Of a DNA stretch of 64,000 bases, positions 40,427-49,945 are shown one piece after another (position 1 is the first letter of the stretch; the number at the start of each line of letters is the position of its first letter). Position numbers and translations under genes: made by a program. Source of the stretch: Clostridia bacterium (GTDB lineage Bacteria; Bacillota; Clostridia; Christensenellales; Aristaeellaceae); contig JAFUBA010000163.1 of the NCBI GenBank assembly GCA_017460395.1, forward strand, positions 1 through 64,000. Reading direction: 5' to 3'. The notes under the pieces were generated by a model that saw only the letters and a program-made list of their open reading frames with translations, had not been told where the DNA came from and did no database searches.

Positions 40427-40897
40427 ATGCATGTAAAGCTTGTGCCCATGGATCCGCCCATGACCCATGCCTTCTACATGGGGTATGAGCGGGACCCGGA
40501 TCTGTGCATGCCGGGAGAAGAGTGCTTACCCTATGTGTACAGCAAGGACTCGGTGCACAGATACATCGAGTATCAGCTCGATATGCACCGTATCCCCCTC
40601 GCCATCATGTGTGATGGACAGCTTGTCGGGGAAATCATCCTGAAGAACATAAGCCCGGGGGAATCTGCCACGCTCAGCATCACCCTGCAAAAGCCCTGCT
40701 ACAAGGATCAGGGAATCGGCACAAAGGCAGAGAAGCTCGCGGTGCAGTATGTCTTCCAGAACCTTGACATCCCGACCTGCCTTGCAGATACCATCCTGTC
40801 CAACACCCGCAGCCAGCATGTCCTTGAGAAGGTGGGCTTTCGCATGTACAAAGAGGACAGGGATTTCAGGTACTACAGAATCGACAGGGAGAAGTGA
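40427..40897 (+). CDS. GNAT family N-acetyltransferase (RimJ/RimL-like)
   Basis: 156 residues. QLVGEIILKNISP, ATLSITLQKPCYKDQGIGTKAE (the acetyl-CoA loop, K-D-Q-G-I-G-T) and the terminal LSNTRSQHVLEKVGFRMYKE region define a RimJ/RimL-type GNAT. GGAGG lies nine bases before the ATG. It stands alone between the divergent PhzF gene and a terminator. Substrate unknown. Confidence 0.9.
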   Translation: MHVKLVPMDPPMTHAFYMGYERDPDLCMPGEECLPYVYSKDSVHRYIEYQLDMHRIPLAIMCDGQLVGEIILKNISPGESATLSITLQKPCYKDQGIGTKAEKLAVQYVFQNLDIPTCLADTILSNTRSQHVLEKVGFRMYKEDRDFRYYRIDREK

Positions 40898-40919
40898 CAC
40901 TTTCCAAAATTATACTTTG

Positions 40920-40953
40920 AACGCGCCGTCCTGAAAAGGATCGGCGCGTTTTT
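40920..40953. terminator. Intrinsic terminator between convergent genes
   Basis: AACGCGCCG pairs with CGGCGCGTT, extended by TCCT/AGGA around a GAAA loop, then TTTTT on the plus strand. Confidence 0.88.
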
Positions 40954-40960
40954 CATCATT

Positions 40961-41890
40961 TCAAAATTCCATCCGTATCTGCCCGTCAATCCAGGTCTCC
41001 TGCTTCGTCTCGTGGACCACGTCGCCCTTCTGAAGGTGCCCGATGAGCATCGGAGATAAGGGATCATGGCGGCGCATGTTCTGCCTCACGGAATCCGCAT
41101 CTGAGTTGGCATAGCAGTAGAGACAAAGGTGCGCACAGGTGTTGTAGGCCCCGATATCCCCGCCAAGATAGCAGCTGCACCCTGTCCTGTACGGTTCGTG
41201 GGCCGAGATGATGAGCCGCTCCCCTGCGGCCTTCTCCAGGATGTCCTGCGTCATGCAGCCCCTGCAGTCGCACCCGACCTGTTCAAGGATCTTTCCCTCG
41301 GCGCACGGTCGAATCGTCATGCCGCAGGCTTTCCCGATCTCCGCCATGGCCTTTCCAAGGGTCAGCCGGTCTTCCCTTGGGACGCTTTTTGCCTCCGGGA
41401 AGTTCCGCTTCGTCTTCTCATAGAGGTCGATAAAGGAGATGACGGCGGTCTGTGTGTAGCCCTCCAGCGCCTTCGCCATATATTCAAAGGCCCGGATGTG
41501 GCGCTCCAGAGGGTAGGTATCGCTCAGAAAGATGGGATCATACCGCCACACCATGCGCTCCGGTCCCACGATGTCAGAGAGGCGTCTGAAGTACTCCAGG
41601 ACATTCCGCTTGTCCGGCACGTGCGGTTCGACCTCCTGTCCGTAGGGCGTGATGGTCACGTGCCAGAGCTGCCGGAAGGGCCTCAAAAGGTCCATGCGGG
41701 AGAGCATGGGGAACGGGTTCTTCGTGCAGAAGGAGATCAGGTCCACCACGTCGGGTGAAAGCCTGTAGCGGTTCACGGACTGCGGGTTGTAGGGGTTTCG
41801 CACCATTACATATCCCTCCCGGAGCCTGTTGGAAAACCACTCCGAATAAAAGGCCGGGATGTCCGTGCGCTGACCGGTATTGATGATCAT
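40961..41890 (-). CDS. DUF1848 domain protein
   Basis: 309 residues. The sequence follows DUF1848: N-terminal ADIPAFYSEWFSNRLREG-like start, VDLISFCTKNPFPML, a central LSDIVGPERMVWRYDPI, and a C-terminal cysteine-rich part (CGMTIRPC, GCDCRGC, CSCYLGGDIGAYNTCAHLC, CYAN). The cysteine set suggests an iron-sulfur cluster. The family recalls spore-photolyase-type radical SAM proteins, but without a canonical motif, and its function is unknown. It overlaps the sirtuin stop by ATGA, so the two are translationally coupled. Confidence 0.87.
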   Translation of the reverse strand: MIINTGQRTDIPAFYSEWFSNRLREGYVMVRNPYNPQSVNRYRLSPDVVDLISFCTKNPFPMLSRMDLLRPFRQLWHVTITPYGQEVEPHVPDKRNVLEYFRRLSDIVGPERMVWRYDPIFLSDTYPLERHIRAFEYMAKALEGYTQTAVISFIDLYEKTKRNFPEAKSVPREDRLTLGKAMAEIGKACGMTIRPCAEGKILEQVGCDCRGCMTQDILEKAAGERLIISAHEPYRTGCSCYLGGDIGAYNTCAHLCLYCYANSDADSVRQNMRRHDPLSPMLIGHLQKGDVVHETKQETWIDGQIRMEF

Positions 41891-42771
41891 TCTGCCATCT
41901 CCCTGAGGACCCGGTCCGCATCATCCTGGATCAGGATGGACCTTTCCCGGATCTCCTCCGGCACACCCTGCCTGTCCATCCCGATGGAGGCATAGGTGGC
42001 CTCTTCGTTCTCATACACCTGCTGCCAGAAGCTGTACTTGATGATCCCCGGCGTGTTGTAGCCGACGCCGAGCTCCAGGTACAGGACCTTCTTCCGTGCA
42101 TGGTCCCGCATGAAGGCGGCATACCGCTTCGAGGCGCGCTTCCAGCCCTCATCCTCCACGAAGGTGTCGTCGATCCTCAGGTTCGTGGTGAGCGGCCGGC
42201 CGCACCTTGGGCAGAAGGGCACAAGGCTCTTCGGAACCTGCATGAGCAGTTTCTCTCCCTCGGGCGGCAGCAGCTCATGGTGTTCCCCGATCGAAAAGCC
42301 CTGGGACAGGACCATCTGACGAACGGTATCAAAGTTATCGTAGGTTCCCTGGTGGCAGGGCCCTGAGCACTGGAAGAGCCCGTAATCGCCCTGCGTGTAG
42401 AAAAGGCGTTCCTTTGCGAAGCCCGCCCTCTGAAAGCAGTGGTCCACGTTGGTGGTGATGACAAAGTAGTCCTTCTCCCGGACCAGCCTATACAGGACCT
42501 CATAGGTGTCCTTCGGCGCATCCATATAGCGGTTCAGATAGATATTCCGGCTCCAGAACGCCCATGTCTCCTCCCCGGAGGAAAAGTCGCAGAAGCCGCC
42601 CGTATACATGTCGTGAAAGCCGTAGACGGCCTCAAAGTCACCGAAGTATTTCCTGAACCTCGCCCCGCCGTACTCATACCCTGCGGCTGTGGAAAGACCT
42701 GCGCCGGCACCGATCACGACGGCATCTGATGAGAGGATTGCCTCCCGGAGCTTCTTTACATCTGTTTCCAT
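41887..42771 (-). CDS. Class M sirtuin (SirTM), probable protein ADP-ribosyltransferase
   Basis: 294 residues. VVIGAGAGLSTAAGYEYGGARF binds NAD+, TTNVDHCFQRAG follows, and CPRCGRPLTTNLR gives half of a zinc site. The spot where deacylase sirtuins carry the catalytic histidine reads YTQGDYGLFQ, with Q127 instead. This His-to-Gln change, plus DDTFVEDEGW and LYLELGVGYNTPGIIKY, marks the SirTM class, whose studied members transfer ADP-ribose to a lipoylated GcvH-like protein in operons with a zinc macrodomain. Here no GcvH-like or lipoate ligase gene is adjacent; the macrodomain is 22 kb away. The ATG at 42771 has GGGGAGG seven bases upstream. Confidence 0.88.
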   Translation of the reverse strand: METDVKKLREAILSSDAVVIGAGAGLSTAAGYEYGGARFRKYFGDFEAVYGFHDMYTGGFCDFSSGEETWAFWSRNIYLNRYMDAPKDTYEVLYRLVREKDYFVITTNVDHCFQRAGFAKERLFYTQGDYGLFQCSGPCHQGTYDNFDTVRQMVLSQGFSIGEHHELLPPEGEKLLMQVPKSLVPFCPRCGRPLTTNLRIDDTFVEDEGWKRASKRYAAFMRDHARKKVLYLELGVGYNTPGIIKYSFWQQVYENEEATYASIGMDRQGVPEEIRERSILIQDDADRVLREMAE

Positions 42772-42887
42772 TCTGTTACCTCCCCATTCCTTTAAGGCGC
42801 TGCACAGAGCATACCACAAGCACTCCCGTCCTGAAAGTCTGTGCGCCGCAAAGAAACGCCATACACCCATGGCGTTCCCTCATGATT

Positions 42888-44225
42888 TCAGATCAGGCTC
42901 TCACACCATCTGTTCGAGAAGTAGTACCAGGTGCAGATCAGGATCGCGCTGATCGTCCCCGTGGGCGTCGAGATGCCGACGCCCGTGATTCCAAGGTCCA
43001 GCACCCGAACGCAGAAGTAGGCCACCGGTACCCGTGCGACCACCGATGACACGATGGACGGGATCATGGTGAACATGGTGTGTCCGGAGCCGTTGCACAG
43101 GGCATTGAGCGGGAAGATGAGCGCGGTCAGAATATAGTCGAGGCTGGTGACCCTCAGATAGGCAAGGCCCTGCATCAGGACCTCCTCCTCCCCCGCGAGA
43201 AGCCCGAGGAGCGGCAGGGCGAAGACCTGCACCACGATGAAGGCCGCGATACCGATCACAAGGGAAAGACGGATCGCGTTTCTCAGGGTATCCCTTGCCC
43301 GCTCGAAGTTTCTGCTCCCCACGTTCTGGCCCACCATGGAGGAGGCAGCTGACCCGATGGCGGTGGCCGGCATCTGGCACACGTTGTTGATCTTCCCTGC
43401 CACCGCGACGCCTGAGGCCGCGCTGACACCGAGGGAGTTGGTGAGGGACGACACCATGAGAAAGCCGCCCGAGACCACAAAGCTCTGCACGGCACCTGGG
43501 AGCCCAAGCCGCAACACAGCGATGGCCTTGTCCTTCCTCAGGCGGAAGGTGGAGGGCCGCACGTCGATCCCGGATCCGATCCTGTGAAGGTAGAAACCAA
43601 ACCCCAGCATGGACATAGCCTGGGAGATGACGGTCGCAAGGGCTGCACCCTGAACGCCCATGTGCATGGTACCCACGAACAAAAGGTCCAGCACGATGTT
43701 GATCACGCACGAGGCCACACCGAAGTACATGGGCGTCCTGGAATCGCCCATGCCCCGCAGGACAGAGGCCATGGCGTTATAGCCGAAGACAAAGAGGGAG
43801 CCCAGGGTGCAGATGGAAAAATACGCCCTCGCATCCCGGAAGATCTCCTCCGGCGTGTTCAAAGCCCGGAGCAGCTGCGCGGAAAAGAGCAGGAGGAGCG
43901 CTGTCGAGACCGCGGCCAAGATGGCGGCCATGGCAAACACCGTGCTCACGGTCTCCTGCACGTCCCTGTCGCTCTTTCTCCCGGTGTACTGCGACACCAT
44001 GATGGCCCCGCCGTTGCACAGTGAGATAATACAGGCGGTCATCGACCACGTGAGGTTCCCCGCAATGGAGGTGGCGGCTATGCCCTGGTTTCCCAGGACA
44101 GCACCCACCACCTTGATGTCCGCAATGTTGTAGAGGGACTGAATCAGGCTGGTCAGAAAAAACGGGATTGAGAAGCGGATCATCTCGCTTCTTATGTTCC
44201 CCTTCGTGAAGTCGTACGTGCTCAT
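42888..44225 (-). CDS. MATE family efflux transporter
   Basis: 445 residues with about twelve transmembrane helices. The start MSTYDFTKGNIRSEMIRFSI, the SLYNIADIKVVG segment, and the repeated internal symmetry (PGAVQSFVVSGGFLMV in the second half) are typical of the NorM/DinF-like branch of MATE exporters, which expel cationic drugs or metabolites using an ion gradient. The ATG at 44225 is preferred over a GTG three codons upstream. It is divergent from the glycan operon and may be unrelated to it. A second MATE gene begins at 84. Confidence 0.93.
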   Translation of the reverse strand: MSTYDFTKGNIRSEMIRFSIPFFLTSLIQSLYNIADIKVVGAVLGNQGIAATSIAGNLTWSMTACIISLCNGGAIMVSQYTGRKSDRDVQETVSTVFAMAAILAAVSTALLLLFSAQLLRALNTPEEIFRDARAYFSICTLGSLFVFGYNAMASVLRGMGDSRTPMYFGVASCVINIVLDLLFVGTMHMGVQGAALATVISQAMSMLGFGFYLHRIGSGIDVRPSTFRLRKDKAIAVLRLGLPGAVQSFVVSGGFLMVSSLTNSLGVSAASGVAVAGKINNVCQMPATAIGSAASSMVGQNVGSRNFERARDTLRNAIRLSLVIGIAAFIVVQVFALPLLGLLAGEEEVLMQGLAYLRVTSLDYILTALIFPLNALCNGSGHTMFTMIPSIVSSVVARVPVAYFCVRVLDLGITGVGISTPTGTISAILICTWYYFSNRWCESLI

Positions 44226-44439
44226 GCCAGCCACCTTCCGATCTCTGCGTCTTTATGTCTTCAAGTCATGTCCTGTCCGGGCATAAGACAGATCAGGCCA
44301 GATAGTACCATCTGTCATGTCCGTCTACAACACCTGCACTGGAAGTTTTGATCCTGACAGGAGTTTTCCCTTTCATCCAGAACTATATTCGTCGAACCCC
44401 TATTTCCCTATAGTGATTCAACCTTTCAGGAGGATCCAC

Positions 44440-46617
44440 ATGGAAATCAGAAACAGCAGCTTTATCACCGTCTCCCGGGATACCGGGGATACAGCACCCG
44501 TCTTCCGGTGCCGCTTTGGTGCCACGAAGCCCGTCGCATCCGCCTGCCTTGAAATCACAGCCCTCGGCGTCTATGACGCAAGGCTCAACGGACAGAAGGT
44601 CGGCGAATTTGTCCTTGCCCCCGGCTGGACCAGCTACGACCACCGTCTGCAGGAGCAGTCCTATGATGTCACGCAGCTCCTTAAAGAGAGCAACGAGCTC
44701 CTCGTGACTGTGGGCCGCGGATGGTTCCGCTCCCCCATCCCCGGCTGGATGGACTCGGAGGACAAGCAGAGAAGGCTCCATCAGCCCTGCGGCCTGATAG
44801 CCGCCCTCAGGATCGAGTACGGTGACGGCACGGGCGAGGTCATCCGCACGGACAACGGCTGGGACTGGGCCGAGAGCCCCGTCCGCTTCAGTGAGATTTA
44901 CGATGGCGAGACCTATGATGCCAGTTTCGTGCCCGTATCCTTTGAGCCCGCCGTGCCCCTTGAGTGGTCCAAAGACATCCTGATTCCCCAGGAGGGCGAG
45001 GAGATCAGGGAAACGGAGCGCATTTCTGCAAGGCGAATCTTCCAGACGCCCGCCGGCGACACCGTCGTGGACTTTGGCCAGGAGGTCACGGGCTACGTGG
45101 AGTTTTCCGCGGATGCCAGGCAGGGCGACCGGGTCCTCTTTGATCACGCAGAGGTCCTGGACGCCGACGGGAACTTCTACAATGCCAACTACAGGAGCGC
45201 GAAGGCGCGGGTGGAGTACACGTGCAGGGAAGGCCGCCAGACCTGGCACCCGGGCCTCACCTTCTTCGGCTTCCGCTACATCCGCCTCCTCTCCTTCCCG
45301 GGCACCCCCAAAAAGGAGGACTTCACGGCCATCGTGGTGCACTCAAGTCTTCAGCGCACCGGGTGGCTGAAGAGCGGAAACCCGGAGCTCAACCAGCTCG
45401 TCTCCAACATCGCCTGGGGTCAGCGGGGCAACTTCCTGGACGTGCCCACCGACTGCCCGCAGCGCGACGAGCGCCTCGGCTGGACCGGGGATGCGCAGGC
45501 GTTTGTCAGGACGGCAAGCTATCTGTTTGACGTGGAGAAATTCTTCAGAAAGTGGCTCCACGATATGGCAGCGGACCAGTATGCGAGCGGTGAGATCGGC
45601 CAGGTGATCCCGGACGTGATGCCGCAGCGCGATTCCTCCAGCGCCGCCTGGGGCGATGCCGCGACCATCTGCCCCTGGCAGATCTATGAGACCTACGGGG
45701 ACAGAGCGGTCCTTCAGGACCAGTTTGAGTGCATGCGCAGATGGGTCGACTACATCACATCCGTGACGAAGACCGAGAACATGTGGACCGGTCACTTCCA
45801 CTTCGGCGACTGGCTGGGCCTTGATGCACCGGAGGGGAGCTACAAGGGATCCACGAGGGAGGACTTCATCGCGACGGCCTTCTATGCCCACTCCACCTCC
45901 CTCGTCATCCGGGCGGGGAAGCTCCTCGGGAAGGACGTGGCCGGGTATGAGGCGCTCTATGGCCGCATTGTGTCTGCCTTCCGGAAAGCCTTCCCCGAGT
46001 ACCTGACCCAGACAGAGCACGTCCTGGCGGCGCATTTTCATCTGGCAGTGGACCCGAAGAAAACGGCAGATGCCCTCGCGGACATGGTCCGTCGCGATGG
46101 AACACAGCTCAAAACGGGCTTTGTCGGCACGCCCTATCTCCTTCACGTGCTCACGGACTATGGCCATGCGGACCTCGCCTGGGACCTGATGCTCCGGCGA
46201 GAGTACCCCGGCTGGCTCTACCCCGTCACCATGGGCGCCACTACCGTGTGGGAGCACTGGGACGGCATGAAGGCGGACGGCAGCTTCTGGTCGACCGACA
46301 TGAACTCCTTCAACCACTACGCCTACGGTGCGGTGGCGGACTGGCTGTTTGAGAAGGCGGCCGGCATCTGCCATGACGACGAACACCCGGGCTTTAACGA
46401 GCTCATCTATGCCCCGCATCCGGACCGCCGCCTGGGCTTCCTCCAGACAAGGCTGGACACACGGCACGGCACGATCCGGGCACAGTGGACCTGCGGGCAG
46501 GACGGCATCCGCTATGAGCTCACGACGCCCGTGAGGACGAGGGTCATCCTCGGCGGAAAGGAAACGCTGGTAGAAAAGGGTACCTACACCTTCTGGCAGG
46601 AAGAAAAGGATGCATGA
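44440..46617 (+). CDS. Glycoside hydrolase family 78 alpha-L-rhamnosidase
   Basis: 725 residues. N-terminal beta domains (EIRNSSFITVS, then LGVYDARLNGQKVGEFVLAP and TVGRGWFRS) are the carbohydrate-binding-like parts of GH78. The (alpha/alpha)6 catalytic barrel carries DCPQRDERLGWTGDAQAF with the acid residues, and TVWEHWDGMKADGSF near the end. It releases terminal L-rhamnose from plant or bacterial glycans. AGGAGGATCCAC precedes the ATG. No signal peptide is seen, so it works on imported oligosaccharides. It overlaps the GH2 gene by eight bases. Confidence 0.92.
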   Translation: MEIRNSSFITVSRDTGDTAPVFRCRFGATKPVASACLEITALGVYDARLNGQKVGEFVLAPGWTSYDHRLQEQSYDVTQLLKESNELLVTVGRGWFRSPIPGWMDSEDKQRRLHQPCGLIAALRIEYGDGTGEVIRTDNGWDWAESPVRFSEIYDGETYDASFVPVSFEPAVPLEWSKDILIPQEGEEIRETERISARRIFQTPAGDTVVDFGQEVTGYVEFSADARQGDRVLFDHAEVLDADGNFYNANYRSAKARVEYTCREGRQTWHPGLTFFGFRYIRLLSFPGTPKKEDFTAIVVHSSLQRTGWLKSGNPELNQLVSNIAWGQRGNFLDVPTDCPQRDERLGWTGDAQAFVRTASYLFDVEKFFRKWLHDMAADQYASGEIGQVIPDVMPQRDSSSAAWGDAATICPWQIYETYGDRAVLQDQFECMRRWVDYITSVTKTENMWTGHFHFGDWLGLDAPEGSYKGSTREDFIATAFYAHSTSLVIRAGKLLGKDVAGYEALYGRIVSAFRKAFPEYLTQTEHVLAAHFHLAVDPKKTADALADMVRRDGTQLKTGFVGTPYLLHVLTDYGHADLAWDLMLRREYPGWLYPVTMGATTVWEHWDGMKADGSFWSTDMNSFNHYAYGAVADWLFEKAAGICHDDEHPGFNELIYAPHPDRRLGFLQTRLDTRHGTIRAQWTCGQDGIRYELTTPVRTRVILGGKETLVEKGTYTFWQEEKDA

Positions 46618-49126
46618 CATGCGAAGCATACAGATCAACGAAGGCTGGAACTTTGGCCCTGGCACGCCGGATCCCCGGGCACATCTCACACGGGAGCCTG
46701 GAGGGCGCGCCGTGCGGCTCCCCCACGACTACATGATCGAGGGAAACGTCTGTCCGGATGCACCCTCCGCGGCGGCCAGCGGGTACTACAACGCCGGCGT
46801 CGCCTGGTACATGAAGGAGATCGAGATCCCGGAGGGGTGGGCAAACGATCAGGTTTACCTCCGCTTTGACGGTGCCATGATGAATGCCACCGTGGAGGTC
46901 AACGGGGACAAGGTGTGTCTCCATCACTACGGGTATACCCCCTTTGCGGCCGACATCACGGATAAGGTGTACCCGGGTGAAAAGAACCGCATCACCATCA
47001 CCGTGAACCCCAGCATGCAGCCGAACTCCCGCTGGTACTCAGGTGCCGGCCTCTTCCGCGGGGTCGAGCTGGTGCACACACCCAAGGTCCACCTGACCTT
47101 CGGCGGTGTGTCTGCATACACGAAGAAGATCGAGTACGCAGAGGACGGCACGACCGGGACGGCCTATCTGCAGGTGTCAGCCGAGGTAAAGAACGAGCTT
47201 TCAGAAAACCGCATCGCCGATGTGACCTTCTCTCTTCTGAGGGATGACACCGGGGAAACCGTGAAGGAGAGCAAAACCCTCGTGCAGGCGGAGCCCCTTT
47301 CCACCGCCCTCGCCCGGATGACGCTGACCGTGGATGAACCCCTCCTCTGGTGTGCCGAGACACCGAACCTCTATCGCCTTCAGGTGCGTGTCCGGGAGAA
47401 GGGCACCTACAAAACGCACATGGTACCAGTCAGCACACCCACGGAGGACACGGACGAGGTCCTCTTCGGTATCCGCACCGTGGAGGCGGACGTGAAGCAC
47501 GGTCTTCGGATCAACGGACAGACCGTGAAGCTTCGAGGCGGATGCCTCCACCACGACAACGGCGTGATCGGTGCCGTCTCCCTGTACGACGCAGAGGTCC
47601 GGAAGGTCCGGATCCTGAAGGGCATCGGCTTTAATGCCATCCGGACCACCCACAATCCCCCGTCGGCCGCGCTCATTGAGGCCTGCGACCGGGAGGGCAT
47701 GTACGTCTTCGACGAAGCCTTTGACGCCTGGGGCATGGGCAAGCAGCCCGGGGACTACAACCAGTTCTTTGAGACCGACTGGGAGGAAGACCTTTCCGCC
47801 TTTGTCCGAAGGGACCGCTGCCACCCGAGCGTCATCATCTGGTCCACCGGCAATGAGATCACCGAGCGCGCAGGCCTTGGCCGCGGGTATGTGTGGGCCT
47901 CGCGCCTGGCAGAGGCTGTGCGCTCCCTCGATCCCAGCCGCCCCGTTTCCAACGGGATCTGCTCGTTCTGGAACGGGCTTGACGATCACCTGATGGGTGC
48001 CCAGATGAAAAAGGACCAGGCCGCGGCCGGGCAGCAGAACGCAGACATCTCAGGCAAGGGCGACCGAATGTGGGAAGAATACACGGAAGGTTTTGCTGGT
48101 GGCCTTGACATAGTGGGCTACAACTACATGGAGGGCAAGTACGGGCAGGATCACGGGCTCTTCCCGGAGCGCGTCATGCTCGGCAGTGAAAACTATCCGC
48201 GCGAGGTGGGCATGCACTGGCCCATGATCGAAAAAACGCCCTATGTGATCGGTGAGTTCACCTGGACCGCCTGGGACTACATCGGGGAAGCCGGCATCGG
48301 CAAGGGTGCCTTCCTCGAGCCCGGTGATCCGCGCATCCAGAATCCATGGGCCCTCATGGCCTCCACCTACCCCTGGCGGACCGCAGATGACGCGGACGTG
48401 GATATCTGCGGGCATGTGCTCCCCCAGGGCGTGTACCGGAGCATCGTGTGGGGCAGCGGGAAGACGGCCGTGTTCTCCTATGAGCCGCAGGCGACCGGTA
48501 AGGTCGAGGTCCTCTCCCCCTGGGGCTTCCCGCAGGTGCGCTCCTGCTGGAACTGGCAGGGCTTCGAGGGCCAGACGGTCCGCGTGCTGGCCTTCAGCCA
48601 GGCAGAGGAAGTGGAGCTCCGCCTGAACGGCAGATCCGTCGGCAAAATCCGGCAGGGCGACAGCATGGTCCACGGCATGCCCTGCACCGTCCTCTTCGAG
48701 GTCCCCTATGAGGCTGGAAGGCTGGAGGCCATCGGGTACACGGACGGCTGCGAGGTTTCCCGGGGATACCTTCAGACCACCTCCCCTGTACAGGAGATCC
48801 GCCTCACCGCGGAAGCCTCCGGCAAAGAGCTTACCTATGTGGACGTGGAGCTGGTGGACGATTCCGGCGCCGTGGTCCCGGATGCAGATATTCAGCTGCA
48901 AGCGCATGTGGACGGTCCCGCCGAGCTGCTGGGTTTTGGCAGCGGAAACCCCATCACCGAAGAAAACTATTGCACGGGTGCCTTCACAAGCTACCGCGGG
49001 CGTGCCCTTGCCGTCCTGAGGACGCGTGGACAGACAGGCAAGGTCAAGCTCACCGTATCCGCAGTCGGCCTTCCGGATGCAAGCATCCGCATGTCAGCAC
49101 CGGACAAAGAGAAAGAAAAGGAATGA
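46610..49126 (+). CDS. Glycoside hydrolase family 2 (beta-galactosidase/beta-glucuronidase-like)
   Basis: 838 residues. The order is GH2 sugar-binding domain (1-170, ASGYYNAGVAWYMKEIEIP), immunoglobulin-like domain, TIM barrel (KLRGGCLHHDNGVIG, IRTTHNPPSAALIEAC, acid/base in WSTGNEI, nucleophile Glu in VMLGSENYPREVG), then C-terminal beta domains of the DUF4982/Big type. Substrate may be a beta-galactoside, beta-glucuronide or beta-mannoside; the sequence alone does not decide. Cytoplasmic by lack of signal peptide. Translationally coupled to the rhamnosidase, it probably acts on the same rhamnose-containing oligosaccharide. Confidence 0.92.
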   Translation: MHDMRSIQINEGWNFGPGTPDPRAHLTREPGGRAVRLPHDYMIEGNVCPDAPSAAASGYYNAGVAWYMKEIEIPEGWANDQVYLRFDGAMMNATVEVNGDKVCLHHYGYTPFAADITDKVYPGEKNRITITVNPSMQPNSRWYSGAGLFRGVELVHTPKVHLTFGGVSAYTKKIEYAEDGTTGTAYLQVSAEVKNELSENRIADVTFSLLRDDTGETVKESKTLVQAEPLSTALARMTLTVDEPLLWCAETPNLYRLQVRVREKGTYKTHMVPVSTPTEDTDEVLFGIRTVEADVKHGLRINGQTVKLRGGCLHHDNGVIGAVSLYDAEVRKVRILKGIGFNAIRTTHNPPSAALIEACDREGMYVFDEAFDAWGMGKQPGDYNQFFETDWEEDLSAFVRRDRCHPSVIIWSTGNEITERAGLGRGYVWASRLAEAVRSLDPSRPVSNGICSFWNGLDDHLMGAQMKKDQAAAGQQNADISGKGDRMWEEYTEGFAGGLDIVGYNYMEGKYGQDHGLFPERVMLGSENYPREVGMHWPMIEKTPYVIGEFTWTAWDYIGEAGIGKGAFLEPGDPRIQNPWALMASTYPWRTADDADVDICGHVLPQGVYRSIVWGSGKTAVFSYEPQATGKVEVLSPWGFPQVRSCWNWQGFEGQTVRVLAFSQAEEVELRLNGRSVGKIRQGDSMVHGMPCTVLFEVPYEAGRLEAIGYTDGCEVSRGYLQTTSPVQEIRLTAEASGKELTYVDVELVDDSGAVVPDADIQLQAHVDGPAELLGFGSGNPITEENYCTGAFTSYRGRALAVLRTRGQTGKVKLTVSAVGLPDASIRMSAPDKEKEKE

Positions 49127-49127
49127 T

Positions 49128-49943
49128 ATGAACAATACGCACAATGCCCTCCCGGATGTTCAGCTGGCCCCGGATGCGGACCCTGAGCAGTACCTGAAGG
49201 ACATGGCACGAAAAGACAATGTTCTCTCCGTCGATGACCGGTTCGTCCTGCGCGACGGGCAGCGCCACCCCTTTGCCGTCATCTGCCCCGGCGGCGGCTA
49301 CGGCATCGTATGCTCCTTCATCGAGGGTGTGCCCTACGCTCGAAGGCTCAACGAGAAGGGCATCTCTGCCTTCATCGTGTACTACCGTGTCGGGGAGGAA
49401 GCCCGCTATCCGCACCCGCAGGAGGACCTGGGGCAGGCAGTGAAAGCGATTCTTTCAAAGAAGGACGAATACATGCTGGATGCGGAGCACTTCTCCGTCT
49501 GGGGATCCTCCGCAGGAGGGCATCTGGCTGCGAGCTTTGGCACGGACAACATGGGATACCTGTCCCGAAAGCTGCCAAAACCAGAGGCCATCGTCCTGGC
49601 CTACCCGGTGGTCAGCATGGCGCGGGAGATCTCGGAGAAAGGTACCCACGGGAACCTCCTTGGCGAGCATCCCACGCGGGAGATGGAGGAGGAAACCAGC
49701 GTCGAGCGCCATGTCACCAAAGACTTCCCGCCCACCTTTATCTTCTGCGGACTGAGCGATCAGGCGGTGAAGCCGGAGAACACGCACAGACTGCTCGCCG
49801 CCCTGAGAGCAAGCGATGTCCCCTGCGATTCCTTCCTGGTACCAGGGGTTGACCACGGCGTTGGTCCCGCCACCGGCACCCCGGCAGAGGGCTGGATAGA
49901 TGGGGCCGTCGATTTCTGGATGAAACAGAGGGCACAGCCCTGA
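49128..49943 (+). CDS. Alpha/beta hydrolase, carbohydrate-esterase-like
   Basis: 271 residues. FAVICPGGGYGIVCSFIEG holds the oxyanion glycines of the BD-FAE/HSL-like class, VWGSSAGGHLAASFG is the nucleophile elbow, CGLSDQAVKPENTH gives the acid and PGVDHGVGPATG the histidine. Enzymes of this kind remove acetyl or other acyl groups from sugars. It starts one base after the GH2 stop and is the last gene of the glycan operon, where deacetylation would help the two glycosidases. No signal peptide. A terminator follows. Confidence 0.88.
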   Translation: MNNTHNALPDVQLAPDADPEQYLKDMARKDNVLSVDDRFVLRDGQRHPFAVICPGGGYGIVCSFIEGVPYARRLNEKGISAFIVYYRVGEEARYPHPQEDLGQAVKAILSKKDEYMLDAEHFSVWGSSAGGHLAASFGTDNMGYLSRKLPKPEAIVLAYPVVSMAREISEKGTHGNLLGEHPTREMEEETSVERHVTKDFPPTFIFCGLSDQAVKPENTHRLLAALRASDVPCDSFLVPGVDHGVGPATGTPAEGWIDGAVDFWMKQRAQP

Positions 49944-49945
49944 CA

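Noticed and set aside
44317..44439. A longer N-terminus for the rhamnosidase
   Set aside because: AGGAGG stands just before the ATG at 44440, and the extension does not resemble a signal peptide or GH78 sequence.
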